Source: Eubacteriales Family XIII. Incertae Sedis bacterium (GTDB lineage: Bacteria > Bacillota > Clostridia > Peptostreptococcales > Anaerovoracaceae). From it: a stretch of DNA of 5,653 nucleotides. The position numbers and the translations under genes are program-made. The stretch lies in the NCBI GenBank assembly GCA_031263875.1, contig JAISEX010000120.1, forward strand, positions 1 through 5,653. The letters run 5' to 3'. The notes beneath the pieces were generated by a model. The model was not told the DNA's origin. It was given only the letters and a program-made list of their open reading frames with translations, and did not search any database. Shown in pieces: positions 1 to 5,653 of this stretch (position 1 is the stretch's first letter; every line of letters starts with the position of its first letter).

Positions 1-1
1 C

Positions 2-589
2 GAAAACAGCGCGAACCGGCGCGGCATTAATCTGACGGAATAAGTCCGCGACGGCATCAAAAATCACCCGGGAAGCACACGACCGTACACGCTCGAAGGC
101 CAGGTCGTCAAGATCAGCGACCGCATCGCCTACATCAACCACGATATCGATGACGCGCTCCGAAGCGGCGTTATCGCGGAGAGCGACCTGCCGCGGGCCG
201 CGGTCAACGTCCTTGGCGACCGGACGAAACTGCGCATCGACACGCTGGTGCGGGACATGATCCTGAGCAGCGACGGCAAAAATATCATCGCTCAGAGTCA
301 GGATTGCGCGGCGGCGATGAACGAGCTCCGCGCCTTTATGTTTGAAAACGTCTACCAGAGCGAAAAGGTCAAGCGCAGCGAGGAGCTGGACAAGATAAAA
401 TTCCTGATCGAAAGCCTGTACGATCATTACAGTGAAAATCCGCAGGATCTGCCGGCGGAATATGTCGCGCTGATCGAGGAATTCGGCAAGGCGGAAATGG
501 TCAAGGACCAGATCGCCGGCATGACGGACCGCTACGCGATCGACACCTTCGAACGGTTTTTCGTTCCGAGCGGTTGGAGAAGGGACTAG
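2..589 (+). pseudogene. dgt: dGTPase-like HD-family triphosphohydrolase, 3' part, interrupted by an in-frame TAA
   Basis: The reading frame is open from the left edge to a TAG at 587-589 except for one TAA at 41-43. Residues on both sides belong to one family: INLTE, then the stop, then VRDGI, followed by SDRIAYINHDIDDA and, at the C-terminus, AGMTDRYAIDTFERFF. Bacterial dGTPase-like proteins read LTxEVRDGI here, so the stop replaces a conserved Glu and is one G-to-T change away from GAA. The family hydrolyses dNTPs, typically dGTP, to the nucleoside and triphosphate. The HD-domain Asp in the IAYINHDIDD segment (131-154) is present; the earlier His and His-Asp ligands lie upstream of the window. 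The C-terminal helical region looks intact, which suggests a recent mutation or a sequence error. The first ATG after the stop is at 248, but a product from there would lack the catalytic domain. The next gene, dnaG, is about 600 nt away, so tight coupling is unlikely. Family is confident; loss of function is inferred. Confidence 0.8.
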
Positions 590-660
590 GTGAAGTACGC
601 GGCAGTAATGCACTCTCGCTTCTGAAAGTTGTCGGTTATTGCGTTTAGTTTGGGGCGCAT

Positions 661-744
661 GGGGCTGTTTCGCAAAATAAATGCGGCAGTCCAGTTGTTA
701 AAAAAATAACGATCTGAAGATTTTAAATCCAGTGAAACAGCCCC
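661..744. repeat. 11-bp inverted repeat enclosing a 62-nt AT-rich segment (tip of copy A)
   Basis: GGGGCTGTTTC at 661-671 is exactly complementary to GAAACAGCCCC at 734-744. The enclosed segment is AT-rich, unlike its GC-rich surroundings, and has a small internal GTTA/TAAC palindrome around a run of A near 697-710. In copy B the same place holds a compact GGGGCAC/GTGCCCC hairpin. The outer GGGGC/GCCCC pairs are shared while the inner stem sequence differs but still pairs. No run of T follows, so it does not look like an intrinsic terminator. Confidence 0.7.
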
Positions 745-770
745 ACCGGGCTCTGCGGGGCTCCGCGTCG

Positions 771-807
771 CCTGTTTTACGCGGCTTCAGCCGCAAGGTA
801 AAACAGG
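771..807. repeat. Strong 15-bp hairpin inside repeat copy A
   Basis: CCTGTTTTAC (771-780) pairs exactly with GTAAAACAGG (798-807). Directly inside it GCGGC (781-785) pairs with GCCGC (790-794) around a TTCA loop, leaving only a 3-nt bulge (795-797). The result is a 15-bp stem. It falls in the part of copy A that has no counterpart in copy B. No T-tract follows on either strand, so terminator function is not supported. A second, imperfect stem (CGAAGC and AACG against CGTTGCTTCG, 812-860) follows immediately. Confidence 0.7.
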
Positions 808-987
808 ATAGCGAAGCGAGCAACGCGAGCGGAGGAGTGAGCGCAGCGAACGTTGCTTCGGCCCCGGCGCTCAAGACATGCGCTTTGGAGGTGCGTCTAT
901 TTCGCAAGTCTAGCTCCAGCTCCGCTCATTTACAGCTAAGTCCGCGCCGTGGCTGCTTCGCACCCCTCCGATCCCTTGCGCGTCGCT

Positions 988-1000
988 CAAAATGATTTTG
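988..1000. repeat. 13-bp odd palindrome CAAAATGATTTTG
   Basis: CAAAAT (988-993) and ATTTTG (995-1000) are perfect inverted repeats around one central G, just outside the alignable end of repeat copy A. It could be a protein-binding site or simply part of the repeat. Copy B shows no clear counterpart, and no function can be assigned. Confidence 0.4.
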
Positions 1001-1062
1001 TCAGTAACCTGCGGGACAATTCTACGCGCGAGCATTTACGAAAAACGGCCTCTTATTTTTGA

Positions 1063-1077
1063 GTGCCCCATGCGCCC
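1063..1077 (+). repeat. Isolated end fragment of the repeat family
   Basis: The 15 bases GTGCCCCATGCGCCC are identical to 4848-4862, the right end of repeat copy B. The inner 13 bases (1065-1077) are also the exact inverse of 653-665, the start of copy A. The segment 653-1077 is therefore bounded by perfect 13-bp terminal inverted repeats. This may be the far end of one 425-bp element or the remnant of a third copy. No target-site duplication is evident outside the two ends. Confidence 0.6.
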
Positions 1078-1206
1078 ATATTGTTGGCATTGAAGAAGCT
1101 CCGAGCGAAGAAGCAGCTAGACCCCCTGATCAACTTCAATTAAAAATAATCAATATCCCGAATGCGGGGCAGTATTTTTGGCGGCCATTGCGACTTTATA
1201 TATAGG
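1078..1206. other. Leader region before dnaG, no clear regulatory signal
   Basis: This stretch turns AT-rich (1138-1156 and 1193-1204), as expected for a promoter region. A separated 7-bp inverted repeat is present (ATTGAAG at 1089-1095, CTTCAAT at 1134-1140). A TATATA sequence at 1197-1202 or 1199-1204 resembles a -10 box, but no convincing -35 box stands at a 16-18 nt spacing. No purine-rich Shine-Dalgarno sequence precedes either possible dnaG start. A dnaG promoter here is plausible because the upstream gene is far away, but it is not demonstrated. Confidence 0.3.
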
Positions 1207-2961
1207 ATGGCACAGATTATTAACATCGCAGATGAAATAAAGAGCAGGGCGGATATCTCCGATGTTATCGGGCGCACGGTCAATTTGAAACGGTCGGGCA
1301 GCCGCCATGTGGGGCTGTGTCCGTTTCATAATGAAAAAACGCCCTCCTTTTACGTAAATGACCAGACTCAGACGTATAAGTGTTTCGGCTGCGGAGAATT
1401 CGGCGACGTTATTTCTTTTTACGAGAAGTATTACAATCTGAATTTTATCGAGGCGGCGAGCAGGCTTGCGAATGAGCTGGGGATCGATTGGGAGCCGGGC
1501 GGCAATTACAGCACGGATTCAAAGAAAAAGGCGTATTATGAGGCGAATAAGATAGCGGCCCGCTATTATTATGACGCGATGTGGGCCTCGGATAATCCGG
1601 GGCGGCGGTATCTTGCGGAGCGCGGTCTCTCGGAGCGGACGATGAAGAAGTTCGGTCTGGGCTACGCGGACGGCGGCAGGAACGGTCTGGCGGGCTATCT
1701 CGCGCAGAAGAATATTCCCGAAAACATTGCGCTGGAGCTCGGTCTGATAAAGAAGGACGGCGCGGCTGTTCGGGACAAGTATTTCAACCGCGTAATGTTC
1801 CCGATAATCAACGTGCGCAACAAGGTTATCGGCTTTAGCGGGCGGATACTCGGGGACGGATATCCAAAGTATATCAATTCGGACGCGTCGCCGGCGTATA
1901 GCAAGAAGGACAGCCTGTACGCGGTCAATATTACGGGCAGCGCGATGCGCGCGCAGGATCTCGTGATCCTCGTCGAGGGGCAGATGGACGTTATCGCGCT
2001 CTACGAGCAGGGTTTCGAGCAGGTGACCGCTGCGCTCGGCACGGCGCTGACGCCGGAGCAGGCGGCGCGGCTGAAAAAGTATACGAACAATATCGTCATT
2101 GCGTATGACGCGGATGAGGCCGGCCCAAAGGCGACCCTGCGCGCGATCGATATTTTGTATAAAAAGGGCATGAACGTCAAGGCGCTCGTTCTCGACGATA
2201 CGAAGGATCCGGACGAGTACATACGCAAGCATGGCCGCGAGCGGTTTGCGGCTCTGCTCGCGAAGGCGCTTCCCGCGACGACATTCAAGCTGAAGAAAAC
2301 GCTTGAGCGCTACGATCTCAAGGCTCCGGAGGGTTCCGTAAAGTTCCTGAAGGAAGCCGAGGAAATACTTCGGCAGCTCTCTCCCGTGGAGGCCGAATAT
2401 TATATCGGGAAACTCGCGGGGCTGACGGGCATCGCCGAAGGAGCGATCCGCATGGAGGTCTTCGGGGATGGTGTGGAACGCGCGTCGCCCCCGGTAATGC
2501 CGCCGGAGCGGACGCAGCAGCACACCGCTTCTACGGCAAAGCGGGCGTTGCAGCAGAATATTTTGCGCCTGATTATCGACGATAATTCGTTTATTGAACA
2601 GGCGCGCGGGTATGAAAGGATTTTTTTAACGCCGGAATACGCGAGTATACTGGCGGTCTTGCGCGAGGCGTCGGCGGAGAATCCGGACGAGGACGTCGCG
2701 CTTGACGACCTTGCCGAGCGGCTCGATGTCGATGACCGGCCGGCGCTTTACGAACTGATCGATTCGGTTTTGGTAAGTCCGGAGCCGAAGCGTCAAATAG
2801 CGGAATGTTTCCGGCAGGCGGACATTATGGAACTGGAGGAGCGCGCAAGCGAAATCCGCGAATGGCTGAAGACGGGGACAGGCGAACAGGAAATCGCCGA
2901 ACTGATGAAGGAACTGGCGGAGGTCCAGAGCAACATATTATCACTGAAGAACAATGGATAA
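1207..2961 (+). CDS. dnaG: DNA primase DnaG
   Basis: DnaG makes the short RNA primers for lagging-strand synthesis and works at the replication fork with the replicative helicase. The 584-residue product has the standard order. A CHC2 zinc-binding domain comes first, with ligands C38, H41, C59 and C62 (CPFHNEKTPSF...CFGCG). The catalytic core has a basic GFSGRILGDGYPKYINS motif at 209-225. The TOPRIM fold has metal-binding acidic residues E257 (EGQMD) and D301/D303 (DADEAG). A proline-rich linker around 430-443 leads to a helical C-terminal region (444-584) in the position of the helicase-binding domain. Length is normal for the family. ATG 1207 was chosen because MAQIINIADEIKSRADI aligns with typical DnaG N-termini and places the zinc ligands at the usual positions. 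An in-frame ATG at 1162 would add 15 atypical residues. Neither start has a good Shine-Dalgarno sequence. The gene ends TAA followed at once by an in-frame TGA, and rpoD begins 12 nt later, implying co-transcription. Confidence 0.97.
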   Translation: MAQIINIADEIKSRADISDVIGRTVNLKRSGSRHVGLCPFHNEKTPSFYVNDQTQTYKCFGCGEFGDVISFYEKYYNLNFIEAASRLANELGIDWEPGGNYSTDSKKKAYYEANKIAARYYYDAMWASDNPGRRYLAERGLSERTMKKFGLGYADGGRNGLAGYLAQKNIPENIALELGLIKKDGAAVRDKYFNRVMFPIINVRNKVIGFSGRILGDGYPKYINSDASPAYSKKDSLYAVNITGSAMRAQDLVILVEGQMDVIALYEQGFEQVTAALGTALTPEQAARLKKYTNNIVIAYDADEAGPKATLRAIDILYKKGMNVKALVLDDTKDPDEYIRKHGRERFAALLAKALPATTFKLKKTLERYDLKAPEGSVKFLKEAEEILRQLSPVEAEYYIGKLAGLTGIAEGAIRMEVFGDGVERASPPVMPPERTQQHTASTAKRALQQNILRLIIDDNSFIEQARGYERIFLTPEYASILAVLREASAENPDEDVALDDLAERLDVDDRPALYELIDSVLVSPEPKRQIAECFRQADIMELEERASEIREWLKTGTGEQEIAELMKELAEVQSNILSLKNNG

Positions 2962-2973
2962 TGAGGGGTACAC

Positions 2974-4116
2974 ATGACTTACGATGAAGAACAAAATTTG
3001 AAAATGATCGACACGATGGACGCGTTGCTCGAAAACGCGAAGCATAAGGGGTCGATCACCTTGAAGGAAATAGGAAACCGGCTCAGCGAGTTTGAGGTCA
3101 ATAAGGAGCAGCTCGACATCTTTTACGACCGCCTTTTCAGCGCGGGCATCGAATTCGTCACGCATGAGGACGACGAAAACGAACCCGACGAATTCGAGCT
3201 TATCGCGCTGGAAGACGACGATGAGGAAGAACCCATTACGGTGTCCGGCGGCAAGGTCAATATCGAATCGACGCTGCCGAAGGGCATTGCCGTCGACGAT
3301 CCCGTGCGCATGTATCTCAAGGAGATCGGCCAGGTGCCGCTGCTGACCGCTGAGGAAGAAGTGCGGCTCGCGAAACGCATGGAACAGGGCGATGAGGAAG
3401 CGAAGCGGGCTCTGTGCGAGGCCAATCTGCGGCTCGTCGTCAGCATCGCCAAACGCTATGTCGGGCGCGGCATGCAATTTCTCGACTTGATTCAGGAGGG
3501 TAATTTCGGGCTGCTGAAGGCCGTCGATAAATTCCAGTGGGAGAAGGGCTTCAAATTCAGCACCTACGCCACGTGGTGGATCCGCCAGGCGATCACGCGT
3601 TCCATCGCGGATCAGGCGCGCACGATACGCATACCCGTGCACATGGTCGAAACGATCAACAAACTGATGCGCGTTTCACGGCAATTATTGCAGGAATACG
3701 GGCGCGAGCCCACTCCCGCGGAAATCGGCCGCGAGATGGATATTACCGAGGAAAAAGTCCGCGAGATAATGAAGATCGCGCAGGAGCCCGTGTCGCTCGA
3801 AACGCCGATCGGTGAGGAGGAGGACAGCCATCTGGGGGACTTTATTCCCGATGAGGACATGCCCGCTCCGGCGGACGCGGCGGCCTATACGCTGCTGCGC
3901 GAACAGTTGATGGACGTGCTGAATACGCTGACGGATCGCGAGCGGAAAGTGCTGATACTGCGCTTCGGCCTCTATGACGGCCGCGCGCGCACCCTCGAGG
4001 AAGTCGGCAAACGCTTCGACGTGACGCGCGAGCGCATCCGGCAGATCGAGGCGAAGGCGCTCAGGAAACTGCGCCACCCGAGCCGCAGCAAGAAGCTGCG
4101 AGATTATTTGGAGTGA
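2974..4116 (+). CDS. rpoD: Primary (housekeeping) RNA polymerase sigma factor RpoD/SigA
   Basis: This 380-residue protein is the sigma-70 subunit that directs RNA polymerase to most promoters. The N-terminal segment corresponds to region 1.1 and ends in a very acidic stretch (65-87). Region 1.2 follows ([17 protein letters not shown], from 108). Region 2 starts near [14 protein letters not shown] (149) and includes the -10-recognition segment [17 protein letters not shown] (from 198), with the usual Gln205 and Thr208. Region 3 spans roughly 220-300. Region 4 contains the -35-binding helix-turn-helix [20 protein letters not shown] (from 340) and a typical end, [10 protein letters not shown]. 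Having region 1.1 and a complete region 4 marks it as the primary sigma factor rather than an alternative one, and the length suits Bacillota SigA. A good Shine-Dalgarno sequence GAGGGG (2963-2968) lies 5 nt before the ATG and overlaps the second dnaG stop. Its own stop overlaps the trmK ribosome-binding site. Confidence 0.98.
   Translation: MTYDEEQNLKMIDTMDALLENAKHKGSITLKEIGNRLSEFEVNKEQLDIFYDRLFSAGIEFVTHEDDENEPDEFELIALEDDDEEEPITVSGGKVNIESTLPKGIAVDDPVRMYLKEIGQVPLLTAEEEVRLAKRMEQGDEEAKRALCEANLRLVVSIAKRYVGRGMQFLDLIQEGNFGLLKAVDKFQWEKGFKFSTYATWWIRQAITRSIADQARTIRIPVHMVETINKLMRVSRQLLQEYGREPTPAEIGREMDITEEKVREIMKIAQEPVSLETPIGEEEDSHLGDFIPDEDMPAPADAAAYTLLREQLMDVLNTLTDRERKVLILRFGLYDGRARTLEEVGKRFDVTRERIRQIEAKALRKLRHPSRSKKLRDYLE
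4110..4116 (+). promoter_or_regulatory. Shine-Dalgarno GGAGTGA overlapping the rpoD stop, sets the trmK start
   Basis: GGAGTGA covers the last rpoD codons and its TGA (4114-4116). It stands 4 nt before the CTG at 4121 (7 nt from the GGAG core), a suitable distance for initiation there. A ribosome terminating on rpoD would sit on this site, so trmK translation is probably coupled to rpoD. It is the main evidence for the non-standard start. Confidence 0.6.
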
Positions 4117-4120
4117 GATC

Positions 4121-4612
4121 CTGCGTAAATTAAACGAGAGATTACAGGCAATCGTCCGGTATATTGAAAAGGGAGAGCGGGTCGCCGACATCGGCACGGA
4201 TCATGCTCTCCTGCCTGTTTATTTGGTGCGTAACGGTATATCGCCGCTCGTAATCGCGACGGACGTCGCGGCGGGACCGTTCGCCGTGGCGCGCGGGCGG
4301 ATCGACACGCTGATGGACGGAAGCGAGGGCGCGGAGCGGATAATTTTGCGGCGGGGCGACGGGCTGGAAGCGCTCGAACCGGGCGAGGTGGACGCCGTCA
4401 TTATCGCCGGTATGGGCGGCGAGCTGATCGCGGATATCATAACGCGGGATACCGGGAAAGGGCGGAGCTTCGCGAAATATATCCTGCAGCCGCGGACGAA
4501 AGCGGACCGGCTGCGCGTGAGCCTTGCGGAAAACGGGTTTATAATAAGAGAGGAAACGGCCGCCTTGGAGCGGGGACGCGTCTGCGAAGTGCTGGTCGCA
4601 GGGCCGGGCTGA
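4121..4612 (+). CDS. trmK: tRNA (adenine22-N1)-methyltransferase, TrmK family, short form with probable CTG start
   Basis: TrmK uses S-adenosylmethionine to methylate N1 of A22 in tRNA. Family signatures are clear: SAM-binding motif DIGTDHALLP (residues 23-32), VIIAGMGGELI around AGMGG at 96-100, and LQPRTKADRLRVSLAENGF towards the end. No ATG, GTG or TTG occurs in frame near the expected N-terminus. The next standard start is GTG at 4226, or ATG at 4313, and both would remove the SAM motif. CTG at 4121 gives MRKLNERLQAIVRYIEKG, which matches family N-termini, and is preceded by a well-placed GGAGTGA. ATC at 4118 is a less likely alternative. The 163-residue product ends right after VCEVLVAGPG, where Bacillus subtilis TrmK (about 240 residues) continues into a C-terminal coiled-coil domain; that region is missing. 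The position directly after rpoD and before the nif3-like gene is the usual one. Family is certain; activity without the C-terminal domain is unknown. Confidence 0.88.
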   Translation: MRKLNERLQAIVRYIEKGERVADIGTDHALLPVYLVRNGISPLVIATDVAAGPFAVARGRIDTLMDGSEGAERIILRRGDGLEALEPGEVDAVIIAGMGGELIADIITRDTGKGRSFAKYILQPRTKADRLRVSLAENGFIIREETAALERGRVCEVLVAGPG

Positions 4613-4764
4613 TGCGGACGGGTGATGCGTGGAAAGCGAATGTGGGGACGGACGGCATAATGAGAAGGTTTATGCCAGATCTGTATCTCGCCTTTTTGCC
4701 GATGGGGAGAGAGGCGTGACGCCACCGTAAGGATGGACGCGCCGTGTGTCCTGCCCGCCTTTTT
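4613..4764. other. Non-coding stretch after the shortened trmK
   Basis: No convincing gene or remnant of a TrmK C-terminal domain is seen in any + frame. A 35-codon reading frame starts at ATG 4612, overlapping the trmK stop, and ends at 4719, but it resembles nothing recognisable. A hairpin at 4654-4676 (GGCATAA/TTATGCC, 9-nt loop) and a small GGCG/CGCC hairpin at 4713-4723 are present. The stretch may belong to a longer version of repeat copy B, but nothing in copy A aligns with it clearly. Confidence 0.4.
4654..4676. repeat. 7-bp hairpin downstream of trmK
   Basis: GGCATAA (4654-4660) pairs with TTATGCC (4670-4676) around a 9-nt loop, about 40 nt after the trmK stop. The nearest T-run (4693-4697) is 16 nt beyond the stem, too far for a standard intrinsic terminator, so termination is not claimed. 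Confidence 0.45.
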
Positions 4765-4862
4765 CGCGCAAGGGATAGAAGGGGTGCGTAGCAGCCGCGA
4801 AGCGGCCGGAGCGAACGCGGAGCCCCGGATAGCCCGGTGGGGCACTCGTGCCCCATGCGCCC
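4765..4862 (+). repeat. Interspersed palindromic repeat, copy B
   Basis: This is the compact copy of the repeat also found, inverted and expanded, at 653-982. It has the same block order: CGCGCAAGGGAT... (4765-4799), ACGCGGAGCCCCG...CCCGGTGGGGC (4815-4843) and GCCCCATGCGCCC (4850-4862). Internal hairpins are GCCGC/GCGGC (4794-4806) and a terminal GGGGCAC/GTGCCCC stem. It lies between trmK and the nif3-like gene and encodes no plausible protein. Homology with copy A is direct from the sequence; mobility is inferred. Confidence 0.75.
4838..4855. repeat. Terminal hairpin of repeat copy B
   Basis: TGGGGCA (4838-4844) pairs with TGCCCCA (4849-4855) around a CTCG loop. It is stable and GC-rich, but TGCGCCCG follows rather than a T-tract, so it is not a standard intrinsic terminator. 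It replaces the larger AT-rich tip seen in copy A. Confidence 0.6.
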
Positions 4863-4904
4863 GAAAACAGAGGAAAGAAAACACGATCGAAAGCGAAGGA
4901 AACT

Positions 4905-5653
4905 ATGTCAGTAAAAACATCCGAACTAAAAAAGGTCATCAAGAGCTTTGCGCCGCCGGAGTTACAGGAGTCGTGGGACAACAGCGGCTGGCAGATAGAC
5001 CTCGGCGCCGGGGAGGTGAACCGCGTGCTCGTCGCGCTCGAAATCGTACGTGGAACCGTCAGCGAAGCGGTGCGCGAAAAAGCGGACGTGATACTGACGC
5101 ACCACCCGCTGTTCTTTATGCCGATAAAGAATATCGACGTCGCGTCGCTGGAAGGCGAATACGCGGCGAAGCTGATCGCGGCGGGCATATCCGTCTATTC
5201 CGCGCACACCTCGTTCGACGCGGCTCCCGGCGGAATGAACGACACGCTCGCGGAGCTCTGCGGACTGACGGAGGTGAAGCCCTTTGATCCCGGCAGGGAC
5301 TTGGACGTACCCGACGCTATCATCGCTGACGGAACGGAAACCGGTTCCGCGGGCACGGGCGCGCCGATGGCGCGCGTCGGGATTTTGGCGAATCCGGTTC
5401 CTTTCGCGGAATACGCCGATAGGGTGGCGAAGGCGATCGGCATGGAAGGACGCCTGAAAACCGTCGGTGATTCCGCTGCGCGGATAAAAACCGTCGCGGT
5501 TTGCGGCGGAGGCGGCGGCGATTACATCCCCGGCATAACCGGCGGGGGAATCGACGTGTATATCACGAGTGACATTAAGCACCACCAGGCGCAATGGGCG
5601 AAGGAGCGCGGGCTGTGCCTGATCGACGGCGGTCATTACGGCACCGAGCATCA
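4905..5653 (+). CDS. Nif3/YqfO-family dinuclear metal-binding protein, 3'-partial
   Basis: The frame from ATG 4905 stays open to the window edge (249 codons plus 2 nt); only the last few codons should be missing. The conserved Nif3 metal site is complete: THHPLFF with H66/H67, SAHTSFD with H101 and D105, and GGHYGTEH with H244 and E248. WDNSGWQI near the N-terminus is also typical. Family members form hexameric toroids with a two-metal site per subunit. They are often labelled GTP cyclohydrolase 1 type 2 homologues, but their physiological role is unsettled. The distance between D105 and H244 suits the compact form, without the roughly 100-residue PII/CutA-like insert of Bacillus YqfO. A good Shine-Dalgarno sequence, GAAGGA (4895-4900), lies 4 nt before the ATG. 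This gene usually follows trmK directly; here about 290 nt containing repeat copy B separate them, so it may have its own transcript. Confidence 0.93.
   Translation, partial: MSVKTSELKKVIKSFAPPELQESWDNSGWQIDLGAGEVNRVLVALEIVRGTVSEAVREKADVILTHHPLFFMPIKNIDVASLEGEYAAKLIAAGISVYSAHTSFDAAPGGMNDTLAELCGLTEVKPFDPGRDLDVPDAIIADGTETGSAGTGAPMARVGILANPVPFAEYADRVAKAIGMEGRLKTVGDSAARIKTVAVCGGGGGDYIPGITGGGIDVYITSDIKHHQAQWAKERGLCLIDGGHYGTEH

Larger units (their letters stand above)
653..982 (-). repeat. Interspersed palindromic repeat, copy A (inverted relative to copy B)
   Basis: Read on the minus strand, this stretch shares three ordered blocks with 4765-4862. Block 1 is 948-982 against 4765-4799, matching at 31 of 35 positions by eye. 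Block 2 is 740-769 against 4814-4843, matching at 27 of 30. Block 3 is 653-665 against 4850-4862, identical over 13 bases and reading GCCCCATGCGCCC. Copy A is longer: 178 nt separate blocks 1 and 2 (14 nt in copy B), and 74 nt separate blocks 2 and 3 (6 nt in copy B). Both spacers in copy A contain inverted repeats. No transposase or other credible gene lies inside; peptides encoded here are Ser/Arg/Ala-rich and look like repeat translation. It behaves like a non-autonomous interspersed element (MITE- or REP-like). The family is not recognised, and the ends are only those that can be aligned with copy B. Confidence 0.75.

Noticed and set aside
41..43. TAA reassigned to Glu (genetic code variant)
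   Set aside because: TAA ends dnaG normally at 2959-2961, backed by TGA, and no other in-frame TAA occurs in the conserved genes here. A mutation or error is far simpler.
732..995. 87-codon + strand reading frame in repeat copy A
   Set aside because: Its peptide is Ser/Arg/Ala-rich and has no recognisable domain. Part of it (RGCFAPLRSLARR) recurs as RGCYAPLLSLARK on the minus strand of copy B, showing that it is translated repeat, not a gene.
653..1077. CRISPR array, tRNA, riboswitch or complete insertion sequence
   Set aside because: There are no regularly spaced direct repeats, no cloverleaf, no recognisable riboswitch core and no transposase gene.
1519..2523. 334-codon minus-strand reading frame inside dnaG
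   Set aside because: It lies entirely opposite the conserved primase core. Long antisense frames arise from GC-rich codon use, and the peptide has an Arg/Leu-rich shadow composition.
4539..4856. Minus-strand reading frame across the trmK 3' end and copy B
   Set aside because: It overlaps conserved trmK coding sequence and translates the repeat. It has no family match or ribosome-binding site that I can see.
4838..4862. Intrinsic terminator after trmK
   Set aside because: The stem is strong, but no T-tract follows, and the same sequence is an end of a dispersed repeat.
4733..5287. 184-codon + strand frame overlapping the nif3-like gene
   Set aside because: The overlapping frame from 4905 carries every Nif3 metal ligand motif; this one is an Arg-rich out-of-frame shadow.

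Overview
The window looks like a chromosomal housekeeping locus from a Bacillota (Firmicutes) bacterium, probably a moderately GC-rich member of the Clostridia. This rests on recognisable protein families and on gene order (dGTPase-like, dnaG, rpoD/sigA, trmK, nif3-like, all on the + strand), which is the Clostridia/Bacilli version of the macromolecular-synthesis locus. I could not run a search, so the lineage is inferred.

Layout: 1-589 is the 3' part of a dGTPase-family gene that enters from the left and carries an in-frame TAA at 41-43, inside a conserved motif. 590-1206 has no credible gene. Most of it is a palindrome-rich interspersed repeat (copy A, 653-982) plus a matching end fragment (1063-1077). 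1207-2961 is DNA primase, 2974-4116 is the primary sigma factor, and 4121-4612 is a TrmK-type tRNA methyltransferase. trmK has no ATG, GTG or TTG at the expected start and probably begins at CTG, with its ribosome-binding site overlapping the rpoD stop. The protein ends early, lacking the usual C-terminal coiled-coil region. 4613-4904 is non-coding and contains a second, inverted copy of the repeat (copy B, 4765-4862). 4905 to the window end is a 5'-complete, 3'-truncated Nif3/YqfO-family metal protein.

How the genes fit together: primase starts Okazaki fragments, RpoD directs housekeeping transcription, TrmK modifies tRNA, and the dGTPase family acts on nucleotide pools, so the locus joins replication, transcription and translation functions. 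dnaG, rpoD and trmK are tightly packed (12-nt gap, then a 4-nt gap) and very likely co-transcribed.

The most unusual content is not a new protein system. It is the repeat family, whose two copies in opposite orientation bracket dnaG-rpoD-trmK, next to two damaged or shortened genes: a dGTPase with a nonsense codon and a short TrmK.
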